Source: JALOOB01 sp040766655
GTDB lineage: Bacteria > Chloroflexota > Anaerolineae > CG2-30-64-16
Assembly (NCBI GenBank): GCA_040766655.1
Contig: JAXGQB010000007.1
Location: forward strand, 408,833-472,832
Length of the DNA: 64,000 bases
Reading direction: 5' to 3'
In this document: in pieces, positions 42,752 through 51,988 of the stretch
Numbering within the stretch: position 1 is the stretch's first letter
Layout: each line of letters opens with the position of its first letter
The notes under the pieces: generated by a model
What the model saw: the letters and a program-made list of their open reading frames with translations, nothing else
Told to the model about the DNA's origin: nothing
Databases searched by the model: none
Program-made: the position numbers and the translations under genes

Positions 42752-44613
42752 GGCGCTACCTCCTCACCAGTCCCGCGCGATCCTCCGTCCGCAAGGTTTG
42801 CGGGGAGAAACTGCCGCTCGTACAGATCGCGATATAGGCCGCCGAGGGCCAGCAACTCATCGTGCGTGCCGCGTTCGACGATGCGGCCCTCATCGATCAC
42901 GCAGATCAGGTCTGCCCGCCGGACGGTGCTGAGCCGGTGCGCGATGACGAACGCGGTGCGCCCCTCCAGCAGCCGCTCGAGCGCCCCCTGGATCAGCACC
43001 TCGGTGACCGTGTCGACGCTCGAGGTCGCCTCGTCCAGGATGAGGATGCGGGGCTGAGACAACACCGCGCGCGCTATGGAGATCAACTGGCGCTCGCCGG
43101 CCGACAGGTTGATGCCGCCCTCGAACACCTCGGTGGCGTAGCCTGCCGGCAGTCGCTCGATGAACGGGTGCGCGTTCGCCAGCCGGCACGCGGCTTCGAC
43201 CTCGACATCCGTCGCCTCGGGGCGGCCGAAGCGCACGTTGTCCGAGATCGTGCCGCTGAACATGATCGGGTCCTGGGGCGCCAGCCCGAACTGCCGGCGC
43301 AAGGAGGCCTGCGTGACCGACCGCACGTCGATGCCGTCGATGAGCACCTCGCCCTCCGTGACATCGTAGAGCCGCGCGACCAGGTTTGCGATCGACGTCT
43401 TTCCGGCCCCCGTCGGTCCCACCAGCGCGGCCGTCTGCCCGGGAGAGACGGTCAGGTCGATCCCGTGCAGGACGGGCTCCCCCTCGCGGTATTCAAACGT
43501 CACTTTGCGAAACTCGACCAACCCCTCGATGCGGGGCATCTCCACTGCGTCCGGTGCGTCGCACACCGCGGGCGCCGCGTCGAGCAGCTCCAGGACACGC
43601 TCGCCGCCCGCCATGGCCGACTGCATCGTCGTGTAAAGCTGGCTCAGCTCCTGGATCGGCTGGAAGAAGCGGGACACGTAGGCCAGGAACGCCACCACCA
43701 CCCCTAGCGTCAGTTCCTGCCCCGCGACCGCGCGGCCGCCAAACCACAGGACGATAGCGGTGGCCAGCATGCCGAGGAACTCCACCGTGGGCAGGAACAC
43801 GAAGGAGAGCGTCATCGCGCCGATGTGCGCGTCGCGGGATGCCGCGTTCACCCGGTCGAAACGCTCCTCCGACGCGCCTTCCTGTGCGAACGCCTGGATC
43901 ACCCGCATCCCCGTGATGTCCTCGGCCAGATCCCCTACCACCGCCGCCACGCGTGCACGCGTGTCGCGGAACGCGGCCTGCGCCCGACGCGTGAAGAGCC
44001 ACGTGGCAAGCACCATCAGGGGCAACACTGCGAAGGCAAGCAGCGCGAGTCGCGGGCTCATGCTGACCATCACGATCACGATGCCGATCAGGACGACCGA
44101 GTCACCGACGAGAGTGACCAGCCCCTGCGACAGCAGGTCGTTGATCACGCTGACATCGCTGATGACGCGCGAGATGGTCACGCCCACGATATGCGTGTCG
44201 TGATAGCCCAAGTGCAGCGCCTGCAGGTGCCTGAACAGCTGCCCGCGCAGGGTGGTCAACACGCGCTGCCCGACGGTGGCCATGAGGGACTGCTGCAGGG
44301 TCGATAGGACGAAGTAGCTGGCGAAGACGAGGAGCAGCAGCCCGGCCGTGCGCCACAGGCCCGGCAAGTCGGACCGCGGGATGTTGACATCGATGGCCTG
44401 TTTGATCAGCAGAGGCGCGAGGAGCGAGAGCCCAGATCCGACCAACATGAGGACGAGGGCCGCGACCATGCGCTTCCAGTGCGGCTTGAGATAGGCCAGC
44501 AGCCGCACCGCCACCCGCCGATCGAACGGCTGCCCCGGCGTCTTCGACCCGAACTCGCTCAGCGCGCCGGCCGGCCCCATGCTGGGCCCTGGCGCCCCGA
44601 TGGACACGGTCAT
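42748..44613 (-). CDS. ABC exporter half, subunit with degenerate signature
   Basis: The 621-aa half-transporter has six membrane helices (about 40-340) and a nucleotide-binding domain (about 375-610). Walker A is GPTGAGKTS, Walker B LILDEATSS (E528) and switch histidine IAHRLST (H559) are canonical. The signature is LSAGE (503-507) instead of LSGGQ. It overlaps its partner upstream by 4 bp. The defects of the two subunits are complementary, giving one competent and one degenerate ATP site as in TM287/288- and BmrC/D-type heterodimeric exporters. Substrate may be lipid, drug or peptide; unknown. Confidence 0.92.
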   Translation of the reverse strand: MTVSIGAPGPSMGPAGALSEFGSKTPGQPFDRRVAVRLLAYLKPHWKRMVAALVLMLVGSGLSLLAPLLIKQAIDVNIPRSDLPGLWRTAGLLLLVFASYFVLSTLQQSLMATVGQRVLTTLRGQLFRHLQALHLGYHDTHIVGVTISRVISDVSVINDLLSQGLVTLVGDSVVLIGIVIVMVSMSPRLALLAFAVLPLMVLATWLFTRRAQAAFRDTRARVAAVVGDLAEDITGMRVIQAFAQEGASEERFDRVNAASRDAHIGAMTLSFVFLPTVEFLGMLATAIVLWFGGRAVAGQELTLGVVVAFLAYVSRFFQPIQELSQLYTTMQSAMAGGERVLELLDAAPAVCDAPDAVEMPRIEGLVEFRKVTFEYREGEPVLHGIDLTVSPGQTAALVGPTGAGKTSIANLVARLYDVTEGEVLIDGIDVRSVTQASLRRQFGLAPQDPIMFSGTISDNVRFGRPEATDVEVEAACRLANAHPFIERLPAGYATEVFEGGINLSAGERQLISIARAVLSQPRILILDEATSSVDTVTEVLIQGALERLLEGRTAFVIAHRLSTVRRADLICVIDEGRIVERGTHDELLALGGLYRDLYERQFLPANLADGGSRGTGEEVAP

Positions 44614-46424
44614 GGCACCACCTCGTTCGAGGCACTTGTGTCCCCATCAGGCGCCGCAGGCCGCAACTGGTGCTGGTAGACGTCGACATACAGGCCCGAC
44701 GTGCGCAACAGTTCCTCGTGCGTGCCCCTGGCCACGACGCGACCTCGGTCGAGCACCACGATCAGGTCCGCATAGCGCAGGGTGCTCAGCCGCTGCGCAA
44801 TCACGAACGACGTCCTTCCCTCCATCAGGCGGCGCAGCGCAGCCTGGATCAGGTGCTCCGTCTCGGTGTCGACGCTGGAGGTCGCGTCGTCCATGATGAG
44901 GATGCGCGGGTCCTTCAGCAGCGCACGGGCGATGGCGATGCGCTGCCGCTGCCCACCCGACAGCGTGACCCCACGCTCCCCGACGGGCGTCTCATATCCC
45001 TGCGGCATGGCCAGGATGAAATCGTGCGCCTGTGCCGCCTGTGCTGCGGCCATCACCTCCTCCAGCGACGCGCCGGGCCGCCCGAACGCGATGTTCTCCC
45101 GCACGGTCGTGGCAAACAGGAGCGTCTCCTGCAGGACGATGCCCACCTGGTCGCGCAGCGAGTTGAGGGTGACGGTGCGAATATCGATGTCGTCGATGAA
45201 GATGCGGCCGGCCGTCGGATCGTAGAAGCGCGGGATCAGGTTGATGATGGTGGACTTGCCCGATCCGGTCGCGCCGAGCAAGGCGACGACTTCGCCCGGC
45301 CGCGCCTCCAAAGTCACGTCGGACAGCACCGCGTGGCGCCCGAAGTACGCAAACGAGACGTGATCGAAGCGCACATGGCCCTTCACCGGCGGCAGAGGGA
45401 CCGCATGGGGCTCGTCCCTGACCTCGGAGCGTGCATCCAGGATCTCGAAGACGCGTTCGGCCGCAGCCGACGCGATGGCAAGCGCGGGGATGATGTTGCC
45501 GATGCGCCTCACGGGCGAGATCAACTGGCCCAGGTACGTCGTGAAGGCAACCAGCTCGCCCATGGTCAGTTCCTGCCGCACGACCGCCAGGCCGCCCAAC
45601 CCGATGACGGCGACCGTGCCCAGGTTGGCGATCAGCTGCACCTGGGGATCGTTGCGCGCCTGCAACGCCGCCTGCCGGGCAGCCAGCTTGAACCACCGCC
45701 CGTTCTCCTCGTCGAAGCGGGCAATCTCGGCCTCCTCCTGTGCGAAGGACTTGACGATGCGTGCGGCGCGCAGGTTCTGCTCCAGCCGGGTGGTGATGAC
45801 CGCCAGCTGCCGCTGGATGCGCAGGCCCAAGGGGCGCAGCTGCCGGCCGAAGTAGAAGGCGTTGAGCGCCAGCAGGGGCACGATCAGCATCACGAGGGTC
45901 GCCAGGCCGGGGTGCATCGTGTAGAGCACGATCACCGTCGCTACGGCCAGCACGACGCCCTCGGCCAATCGGAGCACGGCCCGGCCGCTCAGGAAACGGA
46001 TGCGCTCGACATCCTGCACCGCGCGCGAAAGCAGCTGGCCGGTCTCCGCCCTGTCGTGGTAAGAGAAGGAGAGCTCAGCAAGGCGGCTATGGATGAGGCG
46101 TCGCAGGTCATACGCCACCCCTTGCGACGCCATCTCCGTCCAGCGGCCCTGCAGGAACGCGATCAGACCCTTAAGCAACGTCAGGCCCAGGAGCGCTGCA
46201 ACGCTGAGCGCCAGGTAGCGCGTGTCGCCCTGGCCGATGCCGACGTCTACGATCTGGCGGATGAATTGGGGGATGACCAGTGCGAGCGCCGTGACCGTCA
46301 GCATGCCCAGGTAGGCGCCGGTGGTCTTGCGCCAGTATGGCCGCAAGTAGCCCAGCGCGCGCAACAGAACGGACGCGGCCGGATCAGGGATCGGCTTGAG
46401 GCGAGGCGGATTCACGGTCGACAT
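44610..46424 (-). CDS. ABC exporter half, subunit with degenerate Walker B and H-loop
   Basis: The 604-aa half-transporter has six membrane helices (about 30-330) and a nucleotide-binding domain (365-590). Walker A GATGSGKST and signature LSGGQ are canonical. Walker B ends MDDATSS, so the catalytic glutamate is Asp513, and the switch histidine is glutamine (IAQRLST, Q544). Together with the adjacent 621-aa subunit it forms a heterodimer with one degenerate site. It starts the operon exporter-exporter-CAP protein. The Shine-Dalgarno is weak. Confidence 0.92.
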   Translation of the reverse strand: MSTVNPPRLKPIPDPAASVLLRALGYLRPYWRKTTGAYLGMLTVTALALVIPQFIRQIVDVGIGQGDTRYLALSVAALLGLTLLKGLIAFLQGRWTEMASQGVAYDLRRLIHSRLAELSFSYHDRAETGQLLSRAVQDVERIRFLSGRAVLRLAEGVVLAVATVIVLYTMHPGLATLVMLIVPLLALNAFYFGRQLRPLGLRIQRQLAVITTRLEQNLRAARIVKSFAQEEAEIARFDEENGRWFKLAARQAALQARNDPQVQLIANLGTVAVIGLGGLAVVRQELTMGELVAFTTYLGQLISPVRRIGNIIPALAIASAAAERVFEILDARSEVRDEPHAVPLPPVKGHVRFDHVSFAYFGRHAVLSDVTLEARPGEVVALLGATGSGKSTIINLIPRFYDPTAGRIFIDDIDIRTVTLNSLRDQVGIVLQETLLFATTVRENIAFGRPGASLEEVMAAAQAAQAHDFILAMPQGYETPVGERGVTLSGGQRQRIAIARALLKDPRILIMDDATSSVDTETEHLIQAALRRLMEGRTSFVIAQRLSTLRYADLIVVLDRGRVVARGTHEELLRTSGLYVDVYQHQLRPAAPDGDTSASNEVVP

Positions 46425-46457
46425 GCACAGCTATGGTACCACGTTTCACCGCATGAT

Positions 46458-46486
46458 TTGAAATGGCGGCCGCCAGATGCTATCAT
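46458..46486 (+). promoter_or_regulatory. Promoter of the thioredoxin-TPR gene
   Basis: TTGAAA (46458-46463), 17 bp, TATCAT (46481-46486), 57 bases before the ATG and divergent from the ABC exporter. Confidence 0.65.
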
Positions 46487-46543
46487 GGCGCCTGTTACTG
46501 AATCAAACTGACCGGCTTTTGCCGGCACTGCGGGAGACCCTTC

Positions 46544-47368
46544 ATGACGAGATCGGCTTATGTGATCGACGTATCTGACGCTACATTCGAGAACGACGTC
46601 CTGCAGCGCTCGCAGCAGACCCCCGTCGTGGTGGATTTCTGGGCGCCCTGGTGCGGGCCGTGTCGCATGCTCGGACCGGTCCTGGAAAAGCTTGCGGCCG
46701 AGTTTGACGGCGGTTTCATCCTGGCCAAGATCAACACGGACGAGAACCAACGGGCCGCGATGCGCTATGGGATCCAGGGCATTCCCGCGGTCAAGGGCTT
46801 CAAAGGCGGCCAGCTGGCAGCAGAATTCGTCGGTGCGGTGCCCGAGCCGCAGGTTCGGGCCTTCCTCCAGAAGCTCGGTGTGCAGGCGGGCTCGGGGGGC
46901 GGAGCGGCCGGTCCCGATCCGAAGGCACTTCTGCAAGGGGGCAAATTCGCCGAGGCGGAGGCGGCGCTCCGGCAGCTCGGCCCTGCAGGCAGCAAGCTAG
47001 ACCTGGTGCGCGCCCTGCTGGCGCAGGGCAAGGCGGAGGAGGCTGACGCGATGATCGAAGGGATCACGGAGGAGCCCGAGGCGATGCAGGCACTCGCCCT
47101 GCGCCCGCTGGCGGCCCTGGTCCTGGAGGCCCGTTCTGCCTCGGACGGCGCAGATGGGCTGGACGGCCTTTACCTGGCCTCGGGACAGCAGCTCGCCGCG
47201 GGCGACCTTCGAACCGCACTGGACACACTTCTGGACGTGCTGCGCCGAGACAAACGGTATCGCGATGGGGCCGCGCGGCGGGCCATGCTGGCCGCCTTCG
47301 CCGTCCTGGGTGACGAGCATCCCCTGGTTCGCGAGTACCGCACCAAGCTGGCCGCCGTGCTGTTCTGA
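46544..47368 (+). CDS. Thioredoxin-TPR co-chaperone (CnoX/YbbN-like)
   Basis: The 274-aa protein has a thioredoxin domain (about 8-112) with an intact WCGPC redox motif (36-40) and cis-proline in GIPAVKGF. A C-terminal helical region with TPR-like repeats (about 125-270: DPKALLQGGKFAEAEAALRQ...) follows. This layout is that of CnoX (YbbN), a holdase that passes oxidised clients to DnaK or GroEL. E. coli CnoX lacks the first cysteine, whereas this one could also reduce disulfides. No signal peptide, so cytoplasmic. Confidence 0.9.
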   Translation: MTRSAYVIDVSDATFENDVLQRSQQTPVVVDFWAPWCGPCRMLGPVLEKLAAEFDGGFILAKINTDENQRAAMRYGIQGIPAVKGFKGGQLAAEFVGAVPEPQVRAFLQKLGVQAGSGGGAAGPDPKALLQGGKFAEAEAALRQLGPAGSKLDLVRALLAQGKAEEADAMIEGITEEPEAMQALALRPLAALVLEARSASDGADGLDGLYLASGQQLAAGDLRTALDTLLDVLRRDKRYRDGAARRAMLAAFAVLGDEHPLVREYRTKLAAVLF

Positions 47369-47412
47369 TCCCAACGTTGGCAGAAAGACTCCGGGGTGTC
47401 TGATACATCAAG

Positions 47413-47445
47413 AAACCTCCGAAGTGTTCGACACCTCGGAGGTTT
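47413..47445. terminator. Bidirectional terminator hairpin
   Basis: A 14-nt stem with one mismatch (47413-47426 AAACCTCCGAAGTG with 47432-47445) and TTCGA loop lies between convergent genes, with TTTTT at its right edge. Its outer ten bases match the hut-operon hairpin at 36736-36802. Confidence 0.85.
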
Positions 47446-47479
47446 TTCGGTTCGGACGTTCTTCGGTTCGGAGGCCGTG

Positions 47480-48541
47480 CTACAGGTTCTGCAGGAGCCC
47501 CAGGTACGAGATCAATCCCAGCGACATGTTGTACACCGCGTGCACGATCATGGCCGTGGTCGTGTTCGTGCGCAGCCGCACCAGGCCGAGCACCAGCCCC
47601 ACCACGAAGACAGCGACTGTCGAGAAGCTGAATCCGTACTGGCTGTGCAGCAGCGCGAACAACAGCGTGGTGAACACCAGCCCGAAGCGAGGCTGCAGCG
47701 CGCCGCGGAACACCGTCTCCTCTCCCAACGCGGCGGCCAGGCCCAGGGTAAGGATGCCGGGTATCGACAGCGTTAACGGGCCAACCAACTGCTCGGTCAG
47801 ACGTTCGACCTCTGCGCTCGTTCCCAGCCCTAGCTTGCCTGCGACGATCTCTGCAACGAGCACGAGCGGCACCATCAGCACGCCGAGACCCAGACCCGCC
47901 AGCGCCTGCCTGACCGTCGGTGCGACGATGCCGAGGCGCAGCAGTGCGGTCTTCAGGCCGCGCCGCGCAAGCCAACCCACGCCGATGAGCCCCATCACGA
48001 GGAACGTGATGTTCTGCGCCCACAGCGCGGGGGCAGGATTGTTGGCCACGCCCGCCTCCGCCGTGCTCTGGAGCATGTCCGCGAGGTTGTCCAGGCCCAC
48101 GGCCACCGTGGCAGCGAGGTTCACGAGTATCAGGGCCGTGAACGACAGCGCCACCGCGTGCACCGGATGGGACGGATCGATGGGCGTGAACCGGCTGAAG
48201 AGGCGGCGAGCAGGGCGTGTCAGCAGAATCATACCCACCAGCGACAGCACGGCCAGCGACCCGCCGAGCAAAGGCAGGCGGTCGGGGCCGATTCCGATAG
48301 CCTCCATGTCGAAGCCGCCCGCCAATTCGGGCGTGGCGACCAGGGCCACGCCGAGCCCCACGAACAGGAGCCCGAACGCCAACAGGCTGGCGTAGAGCAA
48401 AACGAGCAGGCCATAGGCCAACAGCTTGAACGTGCGCTCATTGCGCAGGTCGCCTTCGATGCGGTGCCTGTGACTCCGGTTCGCGAGCCATAGCACGACA
48501 AGCATGGGTACAAATAGGATCAACGTTCCGATGATATCCAT
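47480..48541 (-). CDS. CPBP-family intramembrane protease
   Basis: The 353-aa membrane protein has about eight to nine hydrophobic helices and the Abi/CAAX protease motifs near the C-terminus: EETVFRG (E274, E275, R279), FALLHSQYG (H299) and HAVYN (H334, N338). These residues form the glutamate/histidine active site of Rce1-like intramembrane proteases. Bacterial members act in signalling, bacteriocin immunity or protein processing; the substrate is unknown. It is followed on the same strand by no obvious partner gene. Confidence 0.88.
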   Translation of the reverse strand: MDIIGTLILFVPMLVVLWLANRSHRHRIEGDLRNERTFKLLAYGLLVLLYASLLAFGLLFVGLGVALVATPELAGGFDMEAIGIGPDRLPLLGGSLAVLSLVGMILLTRPARRLFSRFTPIDPSHPVHAVALSFTALILVNLAATVAVGLDNLADMLQSTAEAGVANNPAPALWAQNITFLVMGLIGVGWLARRGLKTALLRLGIVAPTVRQALAGLGLGVLMVPLVLVAEIVAGKLGLGTSAEVERLTEQLVGPLTLSIPGILTLGLAAALGEETVFRGALQPRFGLVFTTLLFALLHSQYGFSFSTVAVFVVGLVLGLVRLRTNTTTAMIVHAVYNMSLGLISYLGLLQNL

Positions 48542-48599
48542 CGCCTTGCCCTCTCGTTCATGACATCAAATCTCAAACCTTCCGACATCGCAGAAGGGC

Positions 48600-50333
48600 T
48601 CATGCCTCTGCGGCCAACTCGACCTGGCGCTGATACAGCTGCCGATAAAGGCCGTTAGCAGCCAACAGCTCCTGGTGGCTGCCCACCTCGCGGATCCGCC
48701 CGCCCTCCAGCGCAATGATCTTGTCCGCATTGCGGATCGTGCTCAGACGGTGCGCGATGATGAGCGCCGTGCGACCCTTGAGCACCTCCTCCAGCGCCTG
48801 CTGGATGAGGTATTCGGCCTCCGCATCGACCGACGAGGTTGCCTCGTCGAGGATCAGGATGCGTGGATCGGCGAGAATCGCGCGGGCCAGTGCCAGGCGC
48901 TGGCGCTGGCCGCCGCTCATCTTGACGCCGCGCTCGCCGATCTCCGTGTCGTACCCTTCCGGCATCTCCATGATGAACTCGTGTGCGAACGCGGCCTTCG
49001 CGGCAGCCACGAGTTCATCGTCGGTGGCGTCGGGCTTGCCGTACATCAGGTTGCGCCGCACGGTGCCATTGAAGAGGAAGGTGTCCTGAAGCACCACTGC
49101 CACATGATCGCGCAGCGACCGCAACTGCATCTCGCGCAGGTTGCGGCCATCGACCAGCACCCGTCCGGCCGTCGGATCGTAGAAGCGACAGAGAAGGTTC
49201 GCGATGCTGGTCTTGCCTGCACCGCTGGGCCCCACGAGCGCGACCGACTCACCCGGCTGCACACTGAACGCCACGTCGTGCAGCACTTCCTCGCCGTCGC
49301 CGTAGTGGAACGACACGTTTTCGAACTGCACCGCGCCCTCGATGTGGTCCAGCGCCGCGGCGCCGGGCGCGTCGACGACGTCCGGAGTCTCGTCCAACAG
49401 CTCGAAGATGCGGTCACCTGCCGCCGCAGCCTGTTGCAGGATGTTGTCGATGTCGGTCAGCCGGCGGATCGGCTCGTAGAACGATACGATGTACGAGATG
49501 AACGCGACCAGCGTGCCGAGCGTCAGTTGCCCTTGCACCACCATCCACGCGCCTGCGCCCAGCACGAGCACCGAGCCCAGGTTCGACAGGAAGCCGAGCG
49601 CGGGGAAGAACGACGACCACATCCGGATCGACGCGACCCGCTCGCCGAGATAGGTCGCGCTCACGCTCCGGAAGCGCTCCAGCTCCGAGTCCTCCTGGCC
49701 GAAGGCCTGGATCACCCGGATGCCCGCCAGGTCATCCTGCAGCCGCGCGTTGATGTCGCCGAGCCGATCGCGCACCTTGCGATAGATGGGGCGTGCTCGC
49801 CGGTTGAAGATGCGCAGCCCGATCGCGATGAGGGGGATGGGCAGCAGCGAGACGAGCGCAAGGCGCCACTCCAGCGCCAGCAGCACGATGGTTGCGCCGA
49901 ACAGGCGCACGAACGCGACCGCGGTGAGGATCGTGCCGTGCGTGATGAACTGCTCCAGCGCGTTCACGTCGTTGCTCACGCGCGACATCAGCTCGCCGGT
50001 GGAGGTGCGTTCGAAGAAGGAGAGCGACAGGCGCTGCAGGTGATCGTACAGCCGGACGCGCAGGTCGAAAAGGATGCGCTCGCCGACCGTGTGGCGCAGG
50101 AACTGGTCGCCGAATTCGGTCACGCCGGACAGAGCGTAGACGACCAACAATCCTCCGACCAACGGCAGCAGCAGTTCGGTGCGTCGTGCGCCGATCACGT
50201 CGTCGACGATGGCGCGCTGAAACAGCGGCGGCAGAAGGCCGATGCCAGTGTTCAGGAATACCAGCAGGGTGGTTACGGTCAGCACCCGCCAATAGGGACG
50301 GAGATAGTGTAGGAGCCGGCGAAGCGCAATCAT
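48600..50333 (-). CDS. Homodimer-type ABC exporter
   Basis: The 577-aa half-transporter has six membrane helices (about 10-310) and a nucleotide-binding domain (345-570). All ATP-site motifs are canonical: GPSGAGKTS, MSGGQRQRL, LILDEATSS and IAHRLST. It should therefore work as a homodimer, unlike the exporter pair at 42748-46424. I start at the ATG at 50333; a TTG six codons upstream is in the same frame. It is separated from the Pst genes by a terminator hairpin. Substrate unknown. Confidence 0.92.
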   Translation of the reverse strand: MIALRRLLHYLRPYWRVLTVTTLLVFLNTGIGLLPPLFQRAIVDDVIGARRTELLLPLVGGLLVVYALSGVTEFGDQFLRHTVGERILFDLRVRLYDHLQRLSLSFFERTSTGELMSRVSNDVNALEQFITHGTILTAVAFVRLFGATIVLLALEWRLALVSLLPIPLIAIGLRIFNRRARPIYRKVRDRLGDINARLQDDLAGIRVIQAFGQEDSELERFRSVSATYLGERVASIRMWSSFFPALGFLSNLGSVLVLGAGAWMVVQGQLTLGTLVAFISYIVSFYEPIRRLTDIDNILQQAAAAGDRIFELLDETPDVVDAPGAAALDHIEGAVQFENVSFHYGDGEEVLHDVAFSVQPGESVALVGPSGAGKTSIANLLCRFYDPTAGRVLVDGRNLREMQLRSLRDHVAVVLQDTFLFNGTVRRNLMYGKPDATDDELVAAAKAAFAHEFIMEMPEGYDTEIGERGVKMSGGQRQRLALARAILADPRILILDEATSSVDAEAEYLIQQALEEVLKGRTALIIAHRLSTIRNADKIIALEGGRIREVGSHQELLAANGLYRQLYQRQVELAAEA

Positions 50334-50349
50334 ATCGTTCCATTCTAAC

Positions 50350-50382
50350 AAAAGAACCAGGTTGGGGGAAGAAACCTGGTTC
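50350..50382 (-). terminator. Terminator at the end of the pst operon
   Basis: On the minus strand GAACCAGGTT pairs with AACCTGGTTC (50382-50373 with 50363-50354) and is followed by TTTT, 20 bases after the last pstB stop. Confidence 0.85.
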
Positions 50383-50402
50383 CCGTTCTGCCCGCGCGGG
50401 GC

Positions 50403-51173
50403 TTATCCGTAGCGTCCGGTGACGTAGCCCTCGGTGCGCGGGTCCTTCGGCTGGAGGAAGATTTGGCTGGTCTCGCCGGCCTCGATGATCGTTCCCGAAC
50501 GCTTGTCCTCGGTGAGCATCATCATGGCGGTGAAGTCGGAGGCACGTGCGGCCTGCTGCATGTTGTGGGTCACGATGACGATCGTGTAGTCCTCCGCCAG
50601 GCTGCGCATCAGATCCTCGACTCGCAGCGTGCTGATCGGATCCAGCGCGGATGCGGGCTCGTCCATCAGGATCACGTCCGGCTTGACTGCGATCACACGC
50701 GCGATGCACAGCCGCTGCTGCTGGCCCAGGGAGTAGCTCAGGGCATCCTTCTTGAGCCCATCCTTCACCTCGTCCCACAGATCCGCAGCGCGCAGGCTCT
50801 GTTCGACGATCTGCTCGATCTCACCCGGCCCGGCCATGCCCAGCACACGGGGTCCGAACGCGACGTTGTCGAACACGGACTGGGGAAACGGATTGGGCCT
50901 CTGAAACACCATTCCTACCCGGCGCCGCAGGTCAACCACGTCCGTTCCCGGTGCGTAAATGTTCCTCCCGTCGACCTCGACCAGGCCCTCGGCTCGCGTG
51001 CCCTTAATGGTGTCGTTCATGCGGTTCAGACACCGCAGGAAGGTCGACTTACCGCAGCCGGACGGACCGATCAACGCGGTGATCCGGCGCTCGGGCACGA
51101 TCAGGTTCAGGTCGCTCAGCGCCTTCTTCGCGCCGTAGTAGAAATGGAGATGTTCAACTCTGATTTCAGCCAT
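50403..51173 (-). CDS. pstB: Phosphate ABC transporter ATPase with degenerate signature (PstB-a)
   Basis: The 256-aa PstB-type ATPase has Walker A GPSGCGKST (36-44), Q-loop VFQRPNPFP (Q91), Walker B ILMDEPASALD (D171, E172) and H-loop VTHNM. The signature normally LSGGQ reads YSLGQ (147-151), replacing a glycine that contacts ATP across the dimer. It lies 3 nt after a second pstB whose Q-loop is altered but whose signature is intact. The two would form one good and one degenerate ATP site. It ends the transporter operon before a terminator. Confidence 0.93.
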   Translation of the reverse strand: MAEIRVEHLHFYYGAKKALSDLNLIVPERRITALIGPSGCGKSTFLRCLNRMNDTIKGTRAEGLVEVDGRNIYAPGTDVVDLRRRVGMVFQRPNPFPQSVFDNVAFGPRVLGMAGPGEIEQIVEQSLRAADLWDEVKDGLKKDALSYSLGQQQRLCIARVIAVKPDVILMDEPASALDPISTLRVEDLMRSLAEDYTIVIVTHNMQQAARASDFTAMMMLTEDKRSGTIIEAGETSQIFLQPKDPRTEGYVTGRYG

Positions 51174-51176
51174 GGC

Positions 51177-51941
51177 TCACCCAAATCGCCCGGTAATGTA
51201 ATCTTCGGTTCGCTTGTCTTTGGGAGATGTAAACAAGTCGCTGCCGCGCTGATGCTCGATCAGATCGCCCAGCAGGAAGAAAGCCGCGTGGTCTGCAACG
51301 CGCGCGGCCTGCTGGACGCTATGCGGCACGATGATGATGGTGTAGCGCTTCTTGAGTTCGAGAAGCGACTCCTCCACCTTCGCCGTGGAGATCGGATCGA
51401 GCCCCGACGTGGGCTCGTCCAGCAGAAGCACCTCCGGTTCCAGCGCCAGGCTACGTGCGATGCACAGCCGCTGCTGCTGCCCGCCGGACAGCGAGGTAGA
51501 GGGCTGGTCAAGCCGATCCTTCACCTCGTCCCACAGCGCCGCCTGCTGCAGGCACCGCACGACGATCTGCTCCTGGCGCTCCCGATCCCGCAGCCCGGCC
51601 AGCCTTGGGCCGTACAGGATGTTGTCCCTGATCGTGCCAGGAAGGGGCAGGGGCAGGGCAAACACCATGCCGACCCTCCGGCGAAGCTGGGCAACCGAGA
51701 CGTCCCTGTCGTAGATGTCCTCGCCATCCAGCAGGACCCTGCCCTCAAACCGCGTACTATCCATCAGGTCGTTGAGACGGTTCACCAGGCGCAGCAAGGT
51801 GGACTTGCCGCTGCCGGCCGGCCCCAGGAAGACCGTGACCGCGTGTTCCGGCACGTCCAGCGTGATGTCCTTGAGAACCTGCTGTTGCTCGTACCAGTAG
51901 GAAACGTTCTCGAAACGAATCTTCGTTATGTCACCTTGCAT
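51177..51941 (-). CDS. pstB: Phosphate ABC transporter ATPase with degenerate Q-loop (PstB-b)
   Basis: The 254-aa PstB-type ATPase has Walker A GPAGSGKST, intact signature LSGGQ (151-155), Walker B LLLDEPTSGLD and H-loop VPHSV. The Q-loop glutamine, found in VFQ-x-P of PstB proteins, is alanine (VFALPLPLP, A95). The ATG at 51941 has AGGAG eight bases upstream; the longer open frame to 52313 reads pstA out of frame. Between pstA and the other pstB, it appears to be half of an asymmetric ATPase pair. Confidence 0.9.
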   Translation of the reverse strand: MQGDITKIRFENVSYWYEQQQVLKDITLDVPEHAVTVFLGPAGSGKSTLLRLVNRLNDLMDSTRFEGRVLLDGEDIYDRDVSVAQLRRRVGMVFALPLPLPGTIRDNILYGPRLAGLRDRERQEQIVVRCLQQAALWDEVKDRLDQPSTSLSGGQQQRLCIARSLALEPEVLLLDEPTSGLDPISTAKVEESLLELKKRYTIIIVPHSVQQAARVADHAAFFLLGDLIEHQRGSDLFTSPKDKRTEDYITGRFG

Positions 51942-51988
51942 CTGTCTCGCTCCTGCGCCGGCGCTGTCTGCGGTGGCCGAGGTGTAGA

